Of a DNA stretch of 64,000 nucleotides, positions 35,601-47,587 are shown one piece after another. The stretch comes from Pratylenchus scribneri (Eukaryota > Nematoda > Chromadorea > Rhabditida > Pratylenchidae), in NCBI GenBank assembly GCA_030063045.1, contig JAQSEB010000047.1, forward strand, positions 558,001 through 622,000. Reading direction: 5' to 3'. Positions within the stretch are counted from its first letter, which is position 1, and each line of letters opens with the position of its first letter. The notes under the pieces were generated by a model that saw only the letters and a program-made list of their open reading frames with translations, was not told the DNA's origin and did no database searches. The position numbers and the translations under genes were made by a program.

Positions 35601-38600
35601 TGTTCTGATTTTCAATGTTCTGTTGTTGTTCTGATTTTAAATGTTTAGTTGTTGTTCTGATTTTCAATGTTCTGTTGTTGTTCTGATTTTCAATGTTTTG
35701 TTGCTGTTCTGATTTTAAATGTTTTGTTATTGTTCTGATTTTCAATGTTTTGTTGTTGTTCTGATTTTCAATGTTTTGTTGTTGTTCTGATTTTCAATGT
35801 TTTGTTGTTGTTCTGATTTTCAATGTTTTGTTGTTGTCTGATTTTAAATGTTTTGTTGTTTTTCTGATTTTAAATGTTTAGTTGTTGTTCTGATTTTAAA
35901 TGTTTTGTTGTTGTTCTGATTTTAAATGTTTTGTTGTTGTTCTGATTTTAAATGTTTTGTTGTTGTTCTGATTTTCAATGTTTTGTTGTTGTTCTGATTT
36001 TCAATGTTTTGTTGTTGTTCTGATTTTAAATGTTTTGTTGTTGTTCTGATTTTAAATGTTTTGTTGTTGTTCTGATTTTAAATGTTTAGTTGTTGTTCTG
36101 ATTTTCAATGTTTTGTTGTTGTTCTGATTTTCAATGTTTTGTTGTTGTTCTGATTTTAAATGTTTAGTTGTTGTTCTGATTTTAAATGTTTTGTTGTTGT
36201 TCTGATTTTAAATGTTTTGTTGTTGTTCTGATTTTAAATGTTTTGTTGTTGTTCTGATTTTAAATGTTTAGTTGTTGTTCTGATTTTAAATGTTTTGTTG
36301 TTGTTCTGATTTTAAATGTTTTGTTGTTGTTCTGATTTTCAATGTTTTGTTGTTGTTCTGATTTTAAATGTTTTGTTGTTGTTCTGATTTTCAATGTTTT
36401 GTTGTTGTTCTGATTTTAAATGTTTAGTTGTTGTTCTGATTTTAAATGTTTTGTTGTTATTCTGATTTTAAATGTTTAGTTGTTGTTCTGATTTTAAATG
36501 TTTTGTTGTTGTTCTGATTTTAAATGTTTAGTTGTTGTTCTGATTTTAAATGTTTTGTTGTTGTTCTGATTTTAAATGTTTTGTTGTTGTTCTGATTTTC
36601 AATGTTTTGTTGTTGTTCTGATTTTAAATGTTTAGTTGTTGTTCTGATTTTAAATGTTTTTTTGTTGTTCTGATTTTCAATGTTTTGTTGTTGTTCTGAA
36701 TTGCCTTTCCGGAATGATTATAAATGTATTTTCCTTTCCAGCAGAATATGGAATACCGTACTTCTCCTCTCATTAAATCAAACAATTCCCTTCCCCCTTC
36801 CTTTTATTCTTTCTTTGTCTTTTGGTATATGGTATCTAAAAATCATCCAGCAGAAGAAATGATGGCATCAACGGGTGACTCCATGGATTCGATGGCCGAT
36901 GATATGGTTTACATGGGAAATACCGAAGCCCCAATTGGCCACTCTTCTCTGCCTCCCCTTCAGCCAAATGGAGGTGGGCGAGAAAGCTTCTTCGAAGGAA
37001 ATATATTATGTCTTTAAAGCTCTACAATATTCCAATAGTCAGAATCAGAATCTTCTTCAACTTGAGGTGAAAAAGGGAAATTATTATTGCATCCACATTT
37101 TTTAATAAGACGGAGATGAAAATGCGCGATCAGAAAATTGGAAAGGATGAGACGGATGGAGGCAACAAAATGCTGTTAGCCCCGCCCCATGCCCAACTTA
37201 ATGAAATTGTCTACGATATTTTCTTCCGGGTTTGTACCGAGGAGATGGAAGCACTCAACAAAAAGTGAGAAAGGGGAATAATCAAGTAAATTGAAGTCAA
37301 TTCTTTAATTAAATTTGCTAGTTATACATATTTTTACTCTGCGAATTAAACTTATTTTTTTGTTTTTTAGACTCACCAATATGCCAATTCGCGATTATGC
37401 TGACATTTTTGCCGAAATGAACAAAATTCTGCATGAGCCATTCAGTTTCCGACTTATGGAGGTGTTTTTTCGGGGATACACATACCCTCCAGGAATTTAG
37501 TAGGACACTACATTATTTTGGTGAATTGGTGGCAAAATGGACTTTTTTCTACCGTATTTTCAATTACAAAATCAAATGTTTCTGCACAAAGTTGATTTAG
37601 AATAATGGACAAAATAATTAGCCTTTTATATTCCCTGAATATTGCCTTCCCTAAAATAAATTTATTGTAAAAATTTACCAAGGTGAACAGCAAATGCTCA
37701 TTGCTCTTCGAATCATTGAAGTCCACATTGAAGTATGCCAATTATTTCTGTATTCTGTCCATTCATTCCCAAATCAACCAAATTAGACCTTCCGATCGAG
37801 AACAACTCTATATTCAATTTGATCAATTTCTGAAGCAAAAAGTGTTCCCCATTTCCAAACCCATCGATTCATTCCTTTCCATCCTTCGTGAGAGTGCTTC
37901 AATGGCACGGGAATCGGCACGCGCTTGCGGGGTATTCTCACAGTGGAGCCGGGAATTCGGTGATCAGCTGCAATTACAACCGAATTGGGATTTGATGCTA
38001 TATAAAGTTCGCGATTTGCAAACCAGGTGAAAATGGGAGGGGAATGCGCACAAATATTCAAATAAGGATGGTATTGAAATTGCCGAAAAAGCCAAAATAA
38101 TTATAATGTTTTAAGAATTTATGCTACATTCATAAGCCATATATCATTGGATAGAGCTGGTCAAGACGCATTGATTGGTATATAATTTGTCCTGCTTGTT
38201 TGCTCAAAATTAAATGGTATTAAATAGTTTAAACTGTGATTTTAAGTAAGAAATGTTTAAAATCTAAGCTAAAACATAATCAAATTATGCTTCTTGACAA
38301 GATCTAGCGGTTGATTGTAAGATTTATGGGTTCCGGTTAAACTTCTGAACGGTTCCAATCTTTTCGGCAATTTCAATAATCAATATCCTTTTAGTAAATT
38401 AAATATTTCCCTTAATATATTTGGGTATAAACGGATGAAAATTGGCGAATATTTCTTCCATTTTATGCCCAAAATTTTCTATAGATTCCGTGAACAAGGT
38501 CTGCCCAAGCATTGGTTGCCTGCTTCTTTGATGCCACTTTTGGAAGTGCTCATTTTTGAGCGTAAAAATTGGGCAGAAGAAAGACAAAAAAGGGAAAAGG

Positions 38601-41312
38601 AATTGGCGGATGAATTGGCAGAGGCAAAACAAAAAATTGCCGAACTTGAAGCCAAATTGGAAAAACGACCATCATTGGTTGACGCGCCCAAAATTACATT
38701 GCCAAATGGTAAAGAATAGAATGATATTTTGGTTAAATAAACTTTATCAGAAGATGGCCGTGAGGATAATAAAAATGACGATAACATTTCAACAATTCCT
38801 CGGATTGAATTGCATGAAGCCAAAAAAGTTGGTGGTGAATTCACGATAAATATAAAGGATGGTCAAAAATCGCCGCGAACTCCTCGAAGTGTTCGGAGTG
38901 CCCGAAGCTCACTTGGCTCCCTAAAATTGGAATCAGCAAGGGATGGGAATATTTCGAAAGGTGAAAATTGGCTTAAACATTGTTGGATTATTTGCATCAT
39001 TGTTGGGGAAAATTGTTATCAAAAATGGCATAAATAATTTACTGAATTTTTTCTATTTTAAAAGCTCCGGGGCTTTAAATTCGGCTGCTAATAGAAAATA
39101 CGGTATATTTAGATGAGGATAATGATTCACGACACAGTGGTGCCGAAATGGCGCATATTAATTCACCGCATACTCCGCCGCCTTCACAAAATCGCACAAT
39201 TGGGCCAAGAATTGGAGGACGAGAAGATAATGAGGAAACAAAAGAATCGGTGGAGGAAGATGAAATGCCTTTGGGCGATCATCCACCAAAAGATGAGGAA
39301 CAAGAAAATGTTGCCAAAATAATTGACGAGAAGGGGAATGCAAATGAGGCCGATTTGTTGAGTGAAGGAGGCGGCGATTTGGAGAGTGGAAGGCCAACTA
39401 CCGGTGAATTTTGGGGCAGATATATGGTTTAAAGAATGGTTTTAAACCTTTGGGTACAGACTTATGGTTAAAACATTGGCCTAAAACCTTTAAATTTGGC
39501 CAAATTATCTGTGCCCAATTATTTTCCGCATTCCTTAATTCTTTTCCTCATTTATTTTAGTAAAACTAATTTACATTTCAGCTCGTGCCATTCGCACTGC
39601 ATTGGCCCATTTGAATGAAGTCTATGAAGAGCTGCGCGCAAAATCACGTGTGACCAGTCCGGTTGATGAGGGCACAGGTGGGATCATCATTTTCATGAAT
39701 ACCGTATTTCTCTATTAGTAGCCCCATCTCTTTTTAATTGGCAATATCCTCCTTTTTCCATGGTAAATATTGGCCATTAAGAAAGTAGGATTCCATTATA
39801 AGGTGCCTTTTTTCCCAAATCACCAACAAGGCCATTAGGATTAAAATATTCTTACAATTAAATCCAAAGATTTCTCCAATTTAATTCAGCTGAAGGAAGG
39901 AGCAAAAGTGCCATTGAAAGGTGGCGGCATGGAAGTGGAATGAACGAAGAGGATGAGGCCTACTATTTTGGAAGCCAAAGCCAACGATCCGATTCGAATG
40001 AAAGTTTGGTCAAAGTAAGCAACCATTGGCAAAAGTGGGAAAAAATAAAATGGGCACAATATATATTGGAAAATTCCCAATCCCATTTCTTGGGCCACTG
40101 GGGGAGGGGGGGAGGCCTCCAGTGCTCAGCAAAGACCGGGGCGAGAGCCTAATAAGCCCACTCTTGCCCCGAAACATCTTAGTCCCTGGAATAAAGACTA
40201 TAAATTCCCAATGCTAAATTCCATGGCATTTTACTTATTTTAGGCTGAAAGTGAAAGTGAAGATGAACAACAAGGCCAAACGGCGCTTCTCCATTTGTAC
40301 AGCTATTATCGGGATTTGGAGGAGCAAAGACGAAAAAGTCAATCGACGGTGGATGGCGGCGATGCGGAAGAAGAGGATGAAAGGAAGGAAGAAGATGTGG
40401 CAAAAGGTAAATAATAACCGAAAACATTTTAAACCAATCCAATTTATATTAAATATTTTAATTAAATTGTCCTTGGCCCCATTTAATAATAATTTGGCGC
40501 AATAAATTCTCTGTTTTTATATTTTTAATCCAATTTTTTTCCTACAATTTCCCTTCATCCGTTCCGTACAAATAATAAGCGTTTAAGTGGATTTTGGGCC
40601 CATTTCTCCGAATGGAACAATCACCATTGAATGTAATCAACATCGGCTAGAGAAGATTGCCCGAGCCGAAAAGGTGTGTAAATTTTTGATATCCTCAAAA
40701 ACTTTGAATTCCCTTTTTAGGCTCTTCTATTGTGAAAAAATACACAAAATTTTATGGAGGCTTCCTCCTCAGCGGAAATGCCCAAAGTCAAAAATGATGG
40801 AATGGATGAATCCAAATTGGATGAGGATGAAATGGAATTTGTAAAAATTGAGAGAGAAATTTTGGAAGAAAATGAGCAGAAAAATGATGAAGAAAATGGT
40901 GGGGGATATGGCCAAAAGACTGATGGCATAAATCGACATGGGACAATGGAGGTATAATAATTGCATTTTGATTTTCATTTTTAATCCCTTTTATAAAAAT
41001 AGTTTTGGGATTTGGTTTCTCGATTGGCTGAAATGTTGAATTTGGACTTGTCAATGCCCAGAGATTATGCTGATGTCGATTATGAGAACACACGGAAAAA
41101 GGCGGTTGACTCCATCATAGAAAAGTCAGATCCCTAAAATTCGTTAAATTGAATTATATTTTAGATTGAAACAAATTTTGGTAGAATTGAAAGAGGCCCA
41201 GCAAAGGGGGAAGGTCGGAGGATCAAAAAGACAGCATTGGATGGACAGGAACAAAAGCAGCAGAGGAACAACCGAAGAGGAGGAGGAGGAGGAGGAAGAT
41301 GATGCCGGGTAA
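32629..41312 (+). CDS. Long FHA-domain protein with coiled coil and acidic tail
   Basis: FHA domains bind phosphothreonine. About 22 exons are visible. The N terminus has STLIGSHPDCDIRIK, CPGVRPRHALIEFC and DGTIVQLRQSDILRFGSG, the strands of an FHA fold with the S/H pair, interrupted by an acidic Pro-rich insert. Exons to 35106 continue with helical text (LLDFANANKAILIRHKIIQL). Next come a helical block (37112-38028), FREQGLPKHWLPASLMPLL, and a coiled coil (ERQKREKELADELAEAKQKI, 38560-38660). Last come Ser/Arg and acidic disordered regions to a poly-Glu end. The first intron has a GC donor (AAG|GCAGGT at 32758). Phases between exons at 35265-37112 do not reconcile with canonical splicing, so that part is uncertain. 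Stop is TAA at 41310, or TGA near 41707 if GG|GTAAAT is spliced. Satellite C lies in one intron. No named homologue recognised. Confidence 0.65.
35580..36703. repeat. Satellite array C, 26-bp unit, in FHA-gene intron
   Basis: About 43 tandem copies of a 26-bp unit, plus-strand core TTGTTGTTCTGATTTTAAAT plus GTTTTG, with variants TTTTC for TTTTA and GTTTAG for GTTTTG. Its reverse complement contains AAATCAGAA in each unit, as in arrays A and B but in opposite orientation. It lies between FHA-gene exons near 35385 and 36850. Confidence 0.95.
38140..38410. repeat. Diverged relative of the 27.8-28.0 kb intron repeat
   Basis: Contains CCATATATCATTGGATAGAG, CAAGACGCATTGATTGG and, 150 bp on, AACTTCTGAACGGTTCCAAT with ATCTTTTCGGCAATTTCAAT, ending in AAATTAAATATTT. 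The same blocks occur in the same order at 27798-28085. The match is by eye and partial. Confidence 0.5.
39060..39105. mobile_element. Half copy of the CCGTAA foldback MITE (right end)
   Basis: CTAATAGAAAATACGGTA (39088-39105), preceded by a CCCGGGGC-like GCTCCGGGGC, matches the right end of the element at 12065-12165. It sits directly before the TATATTTAG acceptor of the next FHA-gene exon. Confidence 0.6.
39700..39725. mobile_element. Half copy of the CCGTAA foldback MITE (left end)
   Basis: TACCGTATTTCTCTATTAGT followed by AGCCCC matches the left end of the element at 12065. No matching right end follows, so it is a fragment. Confidence 0.6.
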
Positions 41313-41872
41313 ATATTAGCGTGAAGAAAATTAATTACAATATATGCCCTTTTAATTCTCTTTGGGTAATTATTTTTCAACCCCTCAAAAATTTGGGATT
41401 TAACTCCTTAATTTGTGGACTCTTTTGAACAAATTTCGCGGAGTTTTGTAAAGCTTTAGGGAACTAAGAAGAAAATACAATTAAAAAATATGTTTTAAAG
41501 TCACATTAAGTGTTTTGGGTCCTCAAAGTCGCAGGCAAGGAATTTTTAGAGTGGAGAATTAAAAGAGCATATACGGTAATTGGGGAAAAAATTTCCACCA
41601 ATCATTGAAAAGGGAGTCCTTCAATCAAATATAGCCTCGGGCAAATAGTTGATTGACATTTATTTACCTGCATTAATCTTAATATATTTTCAGGGAATCT
41701 GCCATCTGAATCTGGTTAAATTAGAATTGGAATGAATTAAAAAATGTTCATTTGACTCAAATTTATATATTCTCATTTTCAAACATTTATTAATGAAATG
41801 CAAATTTCCAATTTATTCATTCATCGAATTCCCCATTTTTCACTAATTTTCATTTTTTTTTTCATTCCACCA
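41313..41872. other. Convergent 3' region, FHA gene / glutathione peroxidase
   Basis: AT-rich, no independent gene. A good TTTTCAG acceptor at about 41691 followed by GGAATCTGCCATCTGA could be the terminal exon of the FHA gene. Confidence 0.5.
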
Positions 41873-43172
41873 TCAATTCTCGGCCATCAACTGGTCCAAA
41901 TATGGCTTCAACAATTGGCCATGGGTCCAAGCAATAAAATGGGAAATTATTTTTATTTAAATTTCTCCAAAATTTTATTTACGTTGGATGAAATCGAAAA
42001 CGAGGGTGTCCCTGGCGATCGACGAGAAATTTCTCAAAATTCCTTAAAAAAATATTATTTAATTTGAAATTTTGGAAAAGTGAGGTGATAAAGCAAATGT
42101 TAAAGAAATTTTTTGGCAATTCCCATTTTCGGGCATGAGCCAAAATAATTCTTATTAGCGAGAGAAATAATGAAATGATATTATAAATTACCAAGTAATG
42201 TCGGTGACCTGAAATAATAATTTTCGCACTTTCATTTCATAAAAAATTACCCGAATCGGATTGTACATTAACTCATTGCTGTGGCCCAATTGAAGAACCT
42301 ATAAATACAAGGAAATAAGGGTACGGTATCTCAAATGGTGCTATCCAAAAATGTATATGATTTTTAACCCCGTTTTATGGTCTATCTTCGAACTGAGAGG
42401 AATAAAATTGTATTTGTATTAATGTGACCCAAAAGTTGGAGAAATGTGACACCAAAAGAATGTGGGATTTGACTAAATTCCCTCTTCAAACAAATTCACC
42501 GTTTGCGGGCATGATTCCTTGAGGAATTCATAGAGTGGATGTTGATTTTCGCCGTTTACTTCCAATTTGCCGAACAAATGCAAATTTGGATGGACTTAAA
42601 AATGGGAAACAATAACACCTTTTATATCTCCTTCTTACTCGTGAAATTGTTCCCCGGTCGTACATGGACAATTCCTGAAGGATTAAATGCATTTCCATGA
42701 CACTTTACCTACCGTTGATCAATTCATGATTCTCGGCCGGCTCTTGCAAATAGAATTGATTACATGGAAAGCCCAAAATCCGCATGTCCTTGATTTGATC
42801 AAGGAGAGGACCAAAATCATTGTATTGTTGAGTATAGGCTTAAAAGTGGGGGAGGATACGGCTGAAAATATGGCTAACCACAAAAAGTGGCCACATTGAC
42901 GACCAATAGAATTTGGCCTTTGTATTTTTGCAAATCGGTGGTTTGACCATCCAATGTCTCAACACTTTGAGGAAGGGAATGAATATTATTAGCCCTCTCA
43001 TTCCTAACTTGAAATCGTATATGGTTTGGTTGACGGGAAGGCATTTGCTCCAACGACTGGTTTCATCGATGAGTGCCGGGCCAGGCTGCTTTTTGGCTAC
43101 TTCAGCTGCATGAATTTGACCAAAAAACAAGTGTAAAACAGCAACAAGGACAAGGTTGAACGAATTCATCAT
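41873..43172 (-). CDS. Secreted glutathione peroxidase, Cys-type, with damaged last splice site
   Basis: Reduces hydrogen and lipid peroxides; secreted forms act at the parasite surface or body cavity. The protein starts [22 protein letters not shown], a clear signal peptide. Eight exons (43172-43009, 42964-42879, 42838-42713, 42674-42639, 42594-42500, 42298-42251, 42208-42192, 42042-41979) give 211 residues to a TAA at 41979. The peroxidatic residue is Cys83 in NVATFCAYTQQY, where many animal enzymes have selenocysteine. Other landmarks are [27 protein letters not shown] and [13 protein letters not shown] with the catalytic Trp. After FRFHPT the family normally continues. An open piece reading [19 protein letters not shown] lies at 41933-41873, but its acceptor is TTTAT instead of TTTAG, so as written translation stops early. 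Confidence 0.88.
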
Positions 43173-43929
43173 TAGTTTGAAAAAACTAGAAATACTCTTT
43201 TTGTAGGAGATTCACAAATTTGCCGAAAGGTAAAAGTAATTCATCAAATTCACCCTTCTGTTACCGATGGAAGGTTTAAAAAAGCTGCCATTGAATTAAT
43301 TCATCTATTCATTTTTTATATTTTTCATCTTTTGTATTTTTTTAATCACCCATTTATTCAATTTTAGTTGCGCAAAACTTTTGTTTCCATTCATTAAAAA
43401 AGAAAAGCTTTGTTCATACGTAAAGCTTAAAATGAAAGAAAAGAAAAGGGTCATTAATAGAGATTTAAATTTGCAAAAAAATTTTTTTAAATTTTTTTTA
43501 TTTTTATCCATTTTCTCTTCACTCTCTATTTTTCTCGATGTATTTCTCGCACTCTCGTTTCTCATCTCCTTCTTTCTCTCTGACTCAACTTTCAACTAAG
43601 CAAAACCGCCATCGGCACCAACTTATAACTTATAGTTGCAGCGCGGCAGGCGCGGTGCGGTTCATTCAGCAAAATCAAGGTCTAGGACCAATTTTGGGAT
43701 GTTTTACGAAGTTTCTCAGAATATATTGCAATTTCAATTCAGTAAAAGTTAAACTAATAAATAATAAATAACACGATAGGATTACATTCCTAAATAAGCT
43801 TGTTTTTATTGATTTCAATTTCAATATGGATAATCGAATTTATTTATGCGCATTAATTCAGATTTGAAGAAAATTTTAAATCAGATCAATCGACTATTAA
43901 TTTAAAAACTGCTAAGTGGATCGGTGAAA
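43173..43929. other. Divergent region, glutathione peroxidase / Q-rich zinc-knuckle gene
   Basis: Holds both promoters. Overlapping low-complexity frames at 43305-43599 are not coding. A pyrimidine-rich CTCTC stretch (43510-43580) and a small GC-rich GCGCGGCAGGCGCGG (43640-43654) stand out. Confidence 0.45.
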
Positions 43930-46408
43930 ATGAGTAATCATCATCATCACCAACAAAATTCGACTCTTCAACAACAACAAACGCAATTCTTTGCAACCGC
44001 AAACCAACAACAACAACAGGCGATCTTCTATCAAGCTCAGGCGCAGGCTGCTGATCGTTTTCAACAGGTTCTTTTCTTAAGAGTAAATTTACAAATTAGA
44101 ATTGTAAAGTTTAATTGGAAAAAGGAAAAATGCATATTTCCAGAAACAATAATCTATATTTATGATCAATTATCAATCCAATATTGTAAAATTTTATAGA
44201 TGACTATTCATCAGACCCATCCGGGTAACATGCCCACGCAACCAATAAATGCCCACGGATTTGGAAATGGTCAACATCCGCAGTTGCATTATCCGCAAGG
44301 ACCAATACATCATCAGCATACACAACCGCTGTTGAGCATGGCTGCTGTGCCTAATAACCAACCGATGTTTGCTCCTCATCCAAGCCATCAACAGCCACCG
44401 ATGGCCCCCCTTTTTGCTGCAAATTTCAAAGCACCACCACCGTCTATGGCTCTCCCTGGACATCAACAAGTGCAACCATTCTATCCGGCGCAACCACAAC
44501 ATCAGTCAAATGTGCCACCGCCTCAATCTGCACCTCCATTCGGTCAAAATCAACTGTCAAACTACAATACGTATGTGGAAACACCGCCGCCTCTTCCTCC
44601 TCATCAACAACATCATCATCAACAACAAACGACACATTTTTATGCGCAACCACAACTACCGCATCAGCAAAATTTGCCGCCTCAATCTGCTCCTCCATTC
44701 CCAGGGCAGGCTCAAATCTACCTTCAGTATCCCATTCCGATGGAGCAACCGCCGCCGTCACCGCATTTGGTACATCATCAACCACCGCAACATGTCTATC
44801 CGCCACCGCAGCAACATCATCAGCAAAATTTGCCGGCACAATCTGCGCCTCCACACCAAAACCAACCATCAAGCTACATTCCTCCAACTCCGAAAGGTTT
44901 TAATTTAAAATAATCAATTAAGATTAATAAGGAAAATCATAAAAAAAATATCCAAATCAATTTACTAATTTTAAAATAATGATGAATATTTCCTTAAACA
45001 GATAGACGATCGTACAGCATTCAACCAGCTGATGGGCCACTCCATTCAATCGGAAACACCGGCGGCAGCATTGAAGGCGGCAATATTGGAAATGGCAGTG
45101 GCATCAACAACACAAATGAGGGAACAGACAATAATGGAAATGGACGGGATGGACAAACACCGGCGGATGGTCGTGAATCGTCCACAGCGGATGGTCAAAG
45201 GAAGACGACCCCGCTGTCAATGGAAGCCAACAAGGAGGAGGATATGAAGCGGTCAACCAGTGGCAATGGAGACATCATCAATAATCAGCCGATGAACAGG
45301 ATGGGCGAATGGCAAACTCAGAAAGGTTAATAAATTTTTTAAAAATTTATTAAAAAATTATTTTATTCTGGAAAATGAATATAAATAAAAAAAATTTAGA
45401 TAAGCCGGTTGCTGCAATTTGCCCTAATAACATTGGTGGGGGCGGCGGCGGCGATGGACATAGCACCACTCCATTATCGGATTTGGCAACAAATTCCACG
45501 GCCATCAATGCACCTCCTCCTCCTTCAACAAATTACCAAAATCAGCCACCGAATTCGCAGCCACAATCCCGTCGCCAATCCCAGGATGTTCGCTACAATT
45601 ACAATGCTTCCTTTCAACAGCAGCAAAGTGGTCGAGGGGAACACCAACAGCAAAATTGGAAGCATCAGCAGAGTTGGTTTTTAAAATTTTATTAGAACAT
45701 TAATTTTAGTTAGTCAAACTGTATAAGAAAACTAAATAAAAATTCATTAAAAATCAAAGCACATATTAATTATGGAATTTTAAGATCGACCATCATTCAA
45801 CAACAATAATTATAAATCGAACATGGGTGGCATTGGCGGCGGAAGCAATGGTCCAACCACCACCAATATGTACGCCAACCACAATCCTCCATCGAATGCC
45901 CATCCACAACATCATTTCCAACACTACAATCAGCAACAACAATCATTTGGTCGTCAATCGCAGGATGTTCGTTCCCAACAATGCATGTCATGTGGCTCCG
46001 CTGACCATCGACTCCAGAATTGTCAAAAATGTATGTTTTTAAGGGCGTACTATTTAAATAAAAATCCTAATTTTAGCCAAAGATTTGGCCATGTTTGCTC
46101 AAATATTCGAGAGGCAAACCCGTCATCCGGCATTACAATTGTCCAAAGAGATGATGATGCTACAATCAAATCGTCCATACCACTACCAACAACAAGGCGG
46201 CGGACGCAACAATGATTTTTACCATCACAATGCACAATCTCAACAATATAATCAACATCATAAACGCGTCGGAAGTGGTGGTGGTGGAGGCGGTGGCGGT
46301 CAACGTTATAACAACTATGGTGGAAGGGACAGCGGCGGTGGTGGCCCTCGGGGACCGAAAAGAGAAGGGAACAACAACTATCGGCCGCAGCAACAGCAGC
46401 CACAATGA
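43930..46408 (+). CDS. Q/P-rich zinc-knuckle and RGG protein
   Basis: Six exons (43930-44067, 44200-44896, 45002-45325, 45400-45672, 45785-46030, 46077-46408) join in phase to 669 residues, almost all low complexity. It begins MSNHHHHQQN, then Gln/His/Pro-rich text. QSAPP occurs three times (VPPPQSAPPFG, LPPQSAPPFPG, LPAQSAPPHQN). Asn/Gly-rich text follows. Near the C terminus RQSQDVR occurs twice, the second leading into a single CCHC zinc knuckle CMSCGSADHRLQNC (C-x2-C-x4-H-x4-C). The end is Gly-rich with RGG-like GGRNND, GGGGGGGGQRYNNYGGRD and GGPRGPKR. CCHC knuckles and RGG boxes bind RNA; the rest would favour condensate behaviour. A ribonucleoprotein-granule role is inference. No named homologue recognised. 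Confidence 0.8.
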
Positions 46409-47587
46409 CCAAAATATAATAAAGAACGGTGAATATTGGGAAGGAAGGAAGATGATGGATGGACCGCCGTGTTTTGCATAAAATTGAAATTTGATCCGAA
46501 AAACACATACATAAAGACCAACACATACATTTATTTAATTTGCATTCATCGTTATATTGTCATCATTTCATGAAAATAAATAAATTTTGATGATTTTTTG
46601 CAAAGAATAATCTATTTGGTAAAAATTGAAAAAATTTTTTATTCAATTCATTCATCCAATTTTATATTTGATGGAAATATTTTTCAATTTTTTACCGGAA
46701 TTTTATGGAAATATTTAATTTTAGAAAAGTCTCAAAATGCAATTTAAATCAATGACAGGCGGCAATGGAAACAATCAGTCCATTAGAAGGTCAGCATCCA
46801 TCTTTTCTCCCTCAATTAAAAATATATTCCTCAACTCAACCCCAACACCATCAAAAACAATTACCTATTCTAAATTTCAATATTTCACACTCCACTAAAA
46901 ATATACTTTACACTGTTTATTTTAATTCGCAACTTTTGCATGGTTCGCTGGGATTGTTACTCATAATTCTAATAAAAAATAGATAGTGGGATTTCTTTTT
47001 ATTACGACTTGAACCTTATCACAGAATTGCGGTAATTCATTTGGTTTCGCCTTTAATATTTTTTATGGACTATTCTCCAAAATTAGGAGTTTTTTTGTGC
47101 AACAAAACAGCAACAAGCCCGGGTACCCCCAATCCATCCATTCATTAATTCAATGTCAGTTCCAATTATTTCGCTTTACCCTTTCCCTCACTAGTCACAA
47201 CCACTATTCATTCATTCGCACCTTCCTTCCACCAGCATAAATGTTGAATAATTAGCCCTCCCCTCCCCCATTGCGCGCATGTTCCTCTAATATTGTTAGA
47301 ACATCATTTGTTTTGTATTTTAAACCAAAAAAAAAGTTATTTCCATTTTGTCATTAACAAATTAGCATTTTCCTTGCCAATTAACACCTTTTCCCATTTA
47401 TTTTACAATTAAGGAATAACGAAAAGTAGGTGAAAGGAATTAATCTCCGCCAAAAATCTTTGACACCCTTTCCAAATGAGTTCAGCTACTTTAAATTTTT
47501 CCCTAAAATAAACATAAATATTAGAAAAAAATAAAACAAACTTCCTCCTTGCTAAATTCAAATCAACTAATTTACTTCATTTTGCAG
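46409..47587. other. Intergenic region
   Basis: AATAAATAAA near 46575 is a likely poly(A) signal for the upstream gene. The rest is AT-rich with no gene. The short frame at 46765-46986 is not supported. Confidence 0.5.

Noticed and set aside
44194..46526. Long open frames antisense or shifted to the Q-rich gene (147, 158, 179 codons)
   Set aside because: Shadows of CAA/CAG/CCA-rich coding sequence; only the annotated frame joins six exons in phase and carries the CCHC knuckle.
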